Origin: Siphonodentalium dalli
Lineage: Eukaryota > Mollusca > Scaphopoda > Gadilida > Siphonodentaliidae
Length of the DNA: 64,000 nucleotides
NCBI GenBank assembly: GCA_032622095.1
Contig: CP136062.1
Location: 17,241,739 to 17,305,738, forward strand
Reading direction: 5' to 3'
The notes beneath the pieces are model-generated. The model ran no database searches. It saw nothing but the letters and a program-made list of their open reading frames with translations, and was not told the DNA's origin. The position numbers were made by a program, and so were the translations under genes. Of this stretch, positions 57,153 through 64,000 are shown in pieces. The stretch's first letter is position 1, and each line of letters opens with the position of its first letter.

Positions 57153-57697
57153 GTAATATACGCCCTTTTTCTCATTTTCCAGACAGTGATACAGTTATTA
57201 TTTCCGACTCCATTGCCAAATACGTCCAGATAGCAAGGACCGAAATGTTAGTGTTTCGTGGGGCAAGCATTGTAGATATAACCTGGCAGGTCGGGAAGAA
57301 GGCGAAGTACATCGGAACATTCCGAAATATTATTATTCACGTGGGCACCAACGATGTTTTCAATCTGGACATTAAGAAATTTAAATCCGCCTACTGTAAT
57401 CTGATTTCGTTGTGTAAGAAAACATTCAAGCATGCCAATATTTGCATGTCAGCCATAATACCTAGACCTGTCGATCACAGTCTATCAGACTCCATCATTC
57501 GGGATGTCAATTCTGAATTACAATCACTTTGTACAAAATATAATATATTGTTCTTTCAATCCTATAGGTACATGGTACATGCAGGGGCACCCTTGAGGGA
57601 GCTGTATGCCTACAAGGACGGTGGGTTACACCTTAATCACGCCGGGACAGAAAAACTGGCATCCTATTTTCATAGAAGAGTTGCCCATTTGAAGTGA
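57140..57697 (+). CDS. SGNH hydrolase of the Ngaro-like element
   Basis: The frame is open from before the recombinase stop and reads DSDTVIISDSIAKYV (nucleophile Ser), VFRGASIVDITWQVG (block II Gly), RNIIIHVGTNDVFN (block III Asn), AIIPRP, and KDGGLHLNHAGTEKL (block V His, with Asp one residue further away than in the usual DxxH), ending at TGA 57695-57697. No ATG is evident before 57245; translation may depend on the overlap with the recombinase. SGNH hydrolases are esterases with a Ser-His centre; their role in Ngaro elements is unknown. This module is the only one in the element without a stop or frameshift. Confidence 0.82.
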   Translation, partial: VSPLSNIRPFSHFPDSDTVIISDSIAKYVQIARTEMLVFRGASIVDITWQVGKKAKYIGTFRNIIIHVGTNDVFNLDIKKFKSAYCNLISLCKKTFKHANICMSAIIPRPVDHSLSDSIIRDVNSELQSLCTKYNILFFQSYRYMVHAGAPLRELYAYKDGGLHLNHAGTEKLASYFHRRVAHLK

Positions 57698-58350
57698 GTC
57701 CTACAGAAGTGGCTGTTGGCAACTCGTTATCGGTGAGTTAGAGGTCTGCCCTGTCACCGATGTTCTCGTTACGTCGGTGGGGGATTTTGTTTCTTTGCTG
57801 GTGATTGATATCGTTTCTATTGCCCTAGGAACGGATTTGTGTTGTTTCACTACTGATGTGAGGCTGCAAGTCCAATATTTTTTTTCTTCCCCTCTTTCTC
57901 TCCGTTGGTGAGTTGCTACCTACCTAGTTGCCTCCATCAGAATTTAACGCATCATTTGCCAACGTCGGGTTTTGGTTCCCCCTCTCACGTTCCGTTTGGC
58001 GGGCCTTCGGCTTGGGGGCTAATTCCCTTAAACGTAACTCTTTGTCGACGCACACAGAGATTTCAGCATGCTTGGGGTGTGCCAGTTTTACCGTTCCCTC
58101 ATCGGTGCCAAACTTACGTCATCCTATATGTTTTCTCCATTGCATGCCTTGTGATGTTATGTCTTGTAATTTATCATTTTTGTTATTTGTGTGTTCATAT
58201 TCTGTTTGCATGTTTGCTTCTAAGTTATTGTGTAGCTGTGACTGTGGTATGCGAGTGGTGTGGTATGCATGTGTAACGTATACAATCTGACAATATGCCT
58301 TAATAAATTATGTACATTTCTGCACCAGTTTCGACTATAATTACACCCCT
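57698..58350 (+). other. 3' untranslated region with poly-A signal
   Basis: No domain in the small frames here (57905-58290). An AATAAA lies at 58302-58307, about 600 bases after the hydrolase stop and shortly before the duplicated 158-bp repeats; it may end the element transcript. Confidence 0.5.
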
Positions 58351-58666
58351 AAGCTATCCCTACATTTGACATAGGGAACCCCTTGACCTCATGCCCTAGT
58401 TCGGAGAAGGGAGGATGTAATTCCAATATTTTGCGAAATAACAGCAGGATCGTCGAATAGAATCCTATATCCAAACAAGCAGAGGATCAGAATATCGTGT
58501 ACACATATAAGCTATCCCTACATTTGACATAGGGAACCCCTTGACCTCATGCCCTAGTTCGGAGAAGGGAGGATGTAATTCCAATATTTTGCGAAATAAC
58601 AGCAGGATCGTCGAATAGAATCCTATATCCAAACAAGCAGAGGATCAGAATATCGTGTACACATAT
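58351..58666. repeat. Two exact tandem copies of a 158-bp segment
   Basis: 58351-58508 and 58509-58666 appear identical, each from AAGCTATCCCTACATTTGAC to GTGTACACATAT. Each contains a small hairpin CCCTACATTTGACATAGGG. In Ngaro elements the 3' end has repeats in the order B1-A2-B2; two adjacent B-like copies without an A2 would be a derived form. Alternatively this is a simple recent duplication. Confidence 0.9.
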
Positions 58667-58819
58667 AATACTGTCCAGAAAACCACATTCACAAGATTTA
58701 AACAAGTTATTCTCAACTATTTTCTCTGTTTGAAAAAAGCGGTTGTTGTCCTCGCGCATGCGCATTCATTCTAGAGATTGTCGGTGTATAAGAGGAGGAA
58801 CTTGGCGATAGGTTGCATG
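58667..58819. other. Unassigned interval
   Basis: Lies between the Ngaro-like element and copy B of the dispersed repeat. No feature beyond an alternating CGCGCATGCGCA stretch near 58753-58763. Confidence 0.4.
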
Positions 58820-60345
58820 AATATGTTTTCTTTGTCTGATTTTCCAACAATCAGTAGGAATAGTTTTGTTTACAGTTCCAGTAAAATATTATTTAAACAT
58901 TTAGAAATAAAATTGTTGTCTAAATGATCACCATATGGAAATTCTCAAGTCTTATTCAATTTGGAAATTGCCAACAGTTGGAAATTAAGCCTGGGTGCTG
59001 GTTTCAATCCAAAAGCGGGGGTGCAAATGGAAACTCGCAAAGCTAGGAATTTGGTGTCTGGGTCAAGAGGATGCAGTTGGGAAATTCAATGTTGACACAA
59101 AAAATATCCTGTAGCTACGTCACTGATTCGGAGACCATAAATAGGCAAGCCTACATGTACATATTTCGGAAACCAAAAACTTCCTCGGGAGGCTCGAAAG
59201 AGCAAATAGTCCTGTTCCTTCACCCCTCAATATACACCTCCTGCGATTAAGTATGTGCTTGTAATCATACAAGAATGGCCTGGTTGACAAATACACGAAA
59301 CATTGATACATTGGCGTCATATGGTCTGGTAAATACTTTAAATGGCCATTTCCAGCGGTTTAAAAATTTTCTTACAAAAATGAAATGAACACTCTTTATT
59401 TCTGACATATCTGGAATGCTCCGTATAAATAGCTGATTTTTGGTTGGGACCCAAACATCGTTGTATTTGTTATGACTTCAATGCATCTGTTTGTGACATG
59501 TATAAATTTATCTACCTATATCAATACGGGAAACATTTCACAAGTGAAAATTATTAGGTGTATTTTGGAGCGCAAACCGCAAAGTGGATTTAAGGTACCG
59601 GTTTGTAAATAACGATTTAAGGGCAGGTTGTTCAAATATAGTTACATGTACTCAGCATTTGCAAGCTCTATGCAGAGTTTGATCCCATACGCAGGGCGTC
59701 AGACGAGGGGACTGAACTCTGTTTTGCAGCTGAGCATTTTCTTCAACGAAAGGGGGTGGCTCATGGTGCAATTGTAAATTCCTATTCTAGCCGTCAAGGC
59801 TCAAAATAATAATTTTTTTACCGACTGTCAAAATGACAGGCACCAAATGGATGGTGTTGGTCATTTCAAAATGGTGCCTGTCAAATTTTCAGATGTACTG
59901 TATGAGACAGTATTTAAATTTCCAATCGACTTATTATTCGTCAATGATGCACACATTTTAGTGTACGTCCAATTGCCACCTAGGAAAAACCCATGTTATT
60001 TTTATTTTGTTGATTAATAAATACACATGCAATTCGACATAATTATATTCACCATGAATTAATCTGAATTAAAAAAGAACTATTTTTTTTACAGGGACGC
60101 GGCTAGATGATTTCCGTGTTGGGGAGGGGGTTTCCACCTTTGAATTTACAACTGCACACCCCCCTCCCATTTGGGGTTTGATTTCCAAAATTACTGCTCC
60201 GTCACGGCCTGGATGGTAGCATTATTCTGAATAGATCATTGGTATTGTTGTCACAACCAGAAGAGGAACGGAATACACAGAGAACATTTTGAGATCCTAA
60301 CCTGAAAATTGCAAACTCATAATATCTACACTGGCCTCAAGATTT
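58820..60345. mobile_element. Dispersed repeat, copy B (inverse of copy A, LINE-free)
   Basis: Reverse-orientation counterpart of 2675-4960. Landmarks: GTCTGATTTTCCAACAATCAG (58839), GGAGACCATAAATAGGCAAG (59131), GATTAAGTATGTNCTNGTAAT (59246), GACTTCAATGCATCTG-type block (59474), GGGACGCGGCTAGATG (60096) and TACACTGGCCTCAAG (60329). The 71-bp segment that is duplicated around the LINE in copy A occurs once here, so this is the empty site. Non-coding. Confidence 0.82.
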
Positions 60346-62407
60346 CCAGTTATATGTATATATACACGTAGATGTATATTTGCCCTAAATTGTTTCTGGT
60401 TCAAATTTGGGAGTTTGTAAGAAAACAAGTCACAAGAAAGAATGCAGTTACAGAAATATTAAAAGATATTGTCCTGTTCAAAACTAATAAATGCATGTCT
60501 ATTGACTATTGGTGTGATATCCAGTAATAAAGACTCAAAATAATCCTTCCTCAGATTATTTTATAAGGGCTTTAGTCCGGTTATAATAAATCTACACATT
60601 AAATATATAGGGCTTCCTGCATACAGAATATTTTCCAACTTGACAATCATCCTTGTGTTCAACTGAGAGTTCATGTGAGGTTCATAGAAACTGATTTGGC
60701 AAGCTTGATTCTAAAGTGTCTAGCTGTTGTATTGTGAGTTCAGAGTGAGTTAGAAGAAAAATACAAGCATCAGTTGATATGCAGAGCTATTCATACCAGA
60801 CAAAGCCATATTCTGCAGGTGCACTCTGCACATATTCTCTGATTATAACACTATGATTGTCAAGTTATAATCTATGTTTGAGGAAAGTTACTATGTATTT
60901 TTCATTTGTGTTGCATTTGACACTATTAATGGGTCCCAGGAGCCCAGATGTTACTTAGCACTGAGCCCATTTAATTTGCATGAGACCGGTTGACTGCATG
61001 TCCATACTCCTAAATAAACATGACTCTTATAAGGCCAAGACGGTATTGTGTAGATTTTCAACAATCATACTAGAATTATATTTTAAAAAGACTCAACAAT
61101 TATTTCCACTGCCCTTTATGTCACAACATATTCATATGGCAGCATTCATCTCTAGTTAAGTGGTCATGCTAATAAATTTGCTATGACACTCAGGTAGAGC
61201 AAAGCAATCTGAACAAATCGAGGATAAGCCACACAATGTCGAAAACATTAAAAAACTTGTAACATTGTGAAATATTTTAATAATGGCTGCTGGTTGTTGC
61301 AAACTGGCCATAATTGAGATGACTATTCCGGTTGTTTAGAAAACATCAGTGTACCCATTATTAAATATTTTGAAATAAATATGTTCTTAAATGTTTCATA
61401 CAGACACTGGCTTTTGCACAAATTGCTCAGATTTGCCAAGCAATGGACAAATGACCACATTTAGGTAAAATGATGGTACTCTTAATTCTTAACAAAATTG
61501 CTTTGACCTACAAACATCATAGCAATCCAGCAGACCCATCAGCATGATATCAAATTAGCAGGACCACATTACCTGGGGTGTTATTGAAAATGAAAATTTC
61601 TTAAGAATGGTAAGTTATGAGGGCTATTAGCTATTATAAAGAATTATGTTAGGGAAATTATAAACCCTCATCTTCAACCTGCAAGTGCTGCAACTATAGC
61701 CAATCAAAATTAATGTGGGACTGACAAAAGCCCATTGATTGATTAGTGATGATTCCATCATTTCCTAAATCTTGTTGTGAGATCAGTTGTCATAGTCCTT
61801 TTGGTAGAATTGATTACTTCTGAAATATATACTGGTATATATGGCCATCTCTCATCTGATTACATGTATCACCGTCAAATATATCTTGGACACTGAAACT
61901 AATGGTTATATATTCTTGCTTGCAAGATTCTAGAAGAAGTCGTTTTAAAAATCGGTACGCAATACCTCGAGTACGCACACTTGTCAAATGCCAATTAATG
62001 GCGATTATATCTTTGGACCAATCGTGCGAGTCCTTTCGCTATAAAAGCGATGTTTTGCTTATAACTCAACCGTTTATTGACAGATTAAAACAAATTTTGG
62101 TGTGTGAGTACATATCCATGCACGTAAGCTGCAGACACAAAATCGGGTTCGTCCGCACATTTATTACAGAGTTATGGCCATTTGCCATTTTTCACTGATT
62201 TTAGGCTCGTTAGCGCAACAACTTCAACAAACGTTATCTGATTTGGAATATAGGTGTCTCCCAAGAATATCTCGGACGAGTTCGAAAACCGGCCTGGTCC
62301 GATAAAATATGATAGAGTTATGGCCCTTAATTAGTCATTTTTCAAAAAATTTCAGCTCGTTAGCGCGATAACTTCAACAAACATCATCCTATTCGGTTCT
62401 ACTATAC

Positions 62408-62479
62408 GCAGCAAGTCCCTGGATATGCAGCAAGTCCCCGGTAAATGCAGCAAGTCCCTGGTAAATGCAGCAAGTCCCT
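62408..62479. repeat. Four copies of a 20-bp repeat
   Basis: Units of GCAGCAAGTCCCTGGTAAAT with small changes (first unit 19 bases, last partial). Confidence 0.9.
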
Positions 62480-62877
62480 CACACCTAGGGTGGATTGCGG
62501 CGAATTAGCCATGCGTGTTTACACAACGATGTGTTTAATCAGTGGAGGTGCTGATTACAAAGGGCTTTAATCAAAGGGCTTTAATTTGATCGTAATACTG
62601 ATAGATTATTGAAGGGAATTTGACTGAATTGTGGGACTGAATCATTGAATGATAAAATTAAGGGTTGGATTTTTTTAGATGTTTTTATTGGTAAATGCGA
62701 ACAAGTAACATGAGAATAGTAGAATAGCAACAAAAGAAAAATAGAGCACAGTTTTATAAATATACATATATATATAACAGTGAGCTGAAAGAAAAGTTTA
62801 TTAGAATAAATTGTATATATATGTGGCCAGTAAGGAAAGGGAAAAACCAAGGTATTGAGACATTCGTTTGGGAAGAT

Positions 62878-62883
62878 TTTATT
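62878..62883 (-). promoter_or_regulatory. Poly-A signal of the MULE-type gene
   Basis: AATAAA on the - strand about 36 bases after the stop at 62919, a plausible 3' end for the gene at 62919-63600. Confidence 0.5.
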
Positions 62884-62918
62884 GAATAAAAAAATATTTG
62901 GATACATGTTGTTTAATT

Positions 62919-63600
62919 TCACTCTCCTGTCCTGGGAACTTTGCTTTGGGGGATTGTGGTTGTCTTTGCCGTTCGTTTTCTCTTTCGTTGTCCTGGTTTT
63001 TTCCCCGCACTGACTGCTGTAAGTACCATCCTCTGGCCGTCTGTTGTTCTCAGCATCTTTTCGTGTACTGGCTTGATCTCTCTTAAAAATCTGTTAAAAT
63101 GCTTGTCCCTTACTTCTGATGATTTTGAATTCCAGATTTCCGGGCGAACATAGAATTTTGCGAACTCCTTGGTTAATGTAAACTGTCCAAATCCGAATAA
63201 ACTACGTTGCAATTCCTTGTACTCTCCGTCAACTATACTAAACAGTGCCTGCACTAACTCCGTTAAAGGTTTTGCTTTCCAGTCCACTGTCTGTTTAAGA
63301 ATATGGTTCAGAGATTCACAATTGTTGTTGGTCCAATTCGATAAGTCCATCGCCAATCCCGGTAGTTGCTGTACTTGCTTCAGGTTTTTTGGAGCGGCGA
63401 ATATGTCTTCTGCAGAATTAACAAGCTCTCTGTAGGTCTTCAGTGGTTGTTTGGTTTTCAACTTCTCCTTGATAGCGTCAGCGTTTTGGTCAGGAGTTCT
63501 GATGTAGGCGTTGGTGTTGGTGCCGCTATTGCGATGTGGAGCATGTCCCGGTGTCGGAGATGAAGTAACGGGACCTGGTGCAAATTCCGGAACATTTGAA
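62919..63600 (-). CDS. MULE-type transposase, C-terminal portion
   Basis: Open on the - strand from about 63618 to TGA at 62919-62921. A splice acceptor (TTCTTCAATCCCAG) ends at 63601, so the exon probably starts at 63600 (FKCSG- or NVPEFAPG-type frame; the frame with PGPVTSSPTPGHAPHRN leads into the conserved part). The conserved block is TYRELVNSAEDIFAAP, WTNNNCESLNHILKQ, PLTELVQALFSIVDGEY, SLFGFGQFTLTKEFAKF, EVRDKHFNRFLREI and a basic tail KKPGQRKRKRTAK. The NNNCESLNHILK and LVQALFSIVDGEY arrangement is that of Mutator-like (MULE) transposases just after the DDE core. The catalytic core itself is not in the window. It could be an active transposon exon, a relic or a domesticated gene. Confidence 0.65.
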
Positions 63601-63618
63601 CTGGGATTGAAGAAGACA

Positions 63619-64000
63619 CATCATGAGCAATAGACGAAACATGCACATCAACAACAATTTGTTCAACATTATCATGTGTTTACGCAGTGAAAACAAACAA
63701 ATCTTCAAATTATTAATGAGCTTCAAAGGAGAAACTGCCAGAAAGTTCCTTTGTCCTACAAAAACAAACACCTGTTCAGTGATAATTAATCACAAAAAAT
63801 ATATAAATCATATTAATTAAATTATATTAAATAGTAAGTAGAATAAAAGAAATAGCAACTTAATAAAACTTAGAAAAACTATTTTATTTTATATATAAAA
63901 ATCTACAAATACACATCTTAAATAATTATAAAGGGATAAAGATTTCCAATCAATTCTAATCAACTGCCACAGATCATAAATCAAATGGATAATAAAACAC
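63619..64000. other. AT-rich non-coding end of window
   Basis: Probable intron or flanking sequence of the MULE-type gene. The small frames on both strands have no family features. Confidence 0.5.

Larger units (their letters stand above)
52869..58666 (+). mobile_element. Ngaro/DIRS-like tyrosine-recombinase retrotransposon
   Basis: Ordered coding modules: gag (52869-54050), reverse transcriptase and RNase H (54051-56148), tyrosine recombinase (56117-57152) and SGNH hydrolase (57140-57697), then 3' UTR and a duplicated 158-bp segment. DIRS-order elements integrate through a circular intermediate with the recombinase instead of an integrase and lack long target duplications; an SGNH hydrolase is known from Ngaro elements. 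Two in-frame stops and two frameshifts inactivate this copy. The 5' end is not defined. Split direct repeats (A1, B1-A2-B2) could not be shown. Confidence 0.87.
60346..62918. other. Non-coding stretch
   Basis: No gene recognised. Two diverged copies of a motif CTCGTTAGCGCNANAACTTC lie near 62205 and 62353, a type of dispersed repeat. A short tandem array follows at 62408-62479. The frame at 61902-62198 spans this repeat and is not considered a gene. Confidence 0.55.

Noticed and set aside
57140-57182. TTTTTCTCATTTTCCAG before the hydrolase as a splice acceptor with a donor at the recombinase stop
   Set aside because: The implied intron would be about 30 bases, too short for ordinary splicing; frame overlap explains the arrangement.

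Overview
The window reads as nuclear DNA of an invertebrate animal, probably a marine lophotrochozoan or a similar repeat-rich marine group. It is AT-rich, has intron-containing HSP70 coding sequence with GT-AG boundaries, and is packed with non-LTR retrotransposons, a Penelope-like element, a Ngaro/DIRS-type tyrosine-recombinase retrotransposon, MITE-like palindromes and satellites. No bacterial, organellar or viral gene set was seen. The only host gene recognised is a broken HSP70. The species cannot be fixed from sequence alone.

Layout. 1-10.9 kb: a 310-bp direct repeat 1912 bp apart, a dispersed repeat (copy A, 2675-5100) carrying a 5'-truncated LINE with a 71-bp target duplication, a palindromic mini-satellite, a 129-bp palindromic MITE inserted at TA, a second palindrome and a 175-bp satellite. 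10.9-15.85 kb: a repeat block ending in a CpG-rich CCAACGTTGG array, then a 2267-bp element with 8-bp target duplications that encodes an unrecognised protein. 15.9-19.6 kb: no gene, two hairpins and an ISRE-like site. 19.6-30.4 kb: a palindrome whose arms each carry the same HSP70 exon and whose centre is a 31-bp minisatellite (28130-28611). A 6651-bp Penelope-like element with 50-bp target duplications interrupts the left arm.

29.65-38.28 kb: the + strand HSP70 continues through three introns. A LINE with a 5' inversion (twin-priming structure, 11-bp target duplication) splits its third visible exon, a second LINE tail lies in the next intron, and the last exon runs into a poly-C tract and repeat DNA before the usual C-terminus. 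38.29-41.59 kb: an inverted copy of the 10.9-13.55 kb block. 42.4-52.6 kb: a nearly full-length LINE on the - strand, split inside its reverse transcriptase by a 5070-bp foldback element with 3-bp (AAA) target duplications. 52.87-58.67 kb: a Ngaro-like element on the + strand with gag, RT, RNase H, tyrosine recombinase and SGNH hydrolase, damaged by two in-frame stops and two frameshifts. 58.8-60.3 kb: inverted copy B of the 2.7-5.0 kb repeat, lacking the LINE and so preserving the empty site. 62.9-63.6 kb: C-terminal part of a MULE-type transposase on the - strand.

Taken together the window is a nest of insertions whose order can partly be read: an HSP70-containing palindrome and older inverted repeat blocks were later hit by Penelope, LINE, foldback, DNA-transposon and Ngaro insertions. 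Several insertions are documented by clear target duplications or by an uninterrupted sister copy. No intact autonomous element and no intact host gene was found, and I make no claim of an operating multi-gene system.
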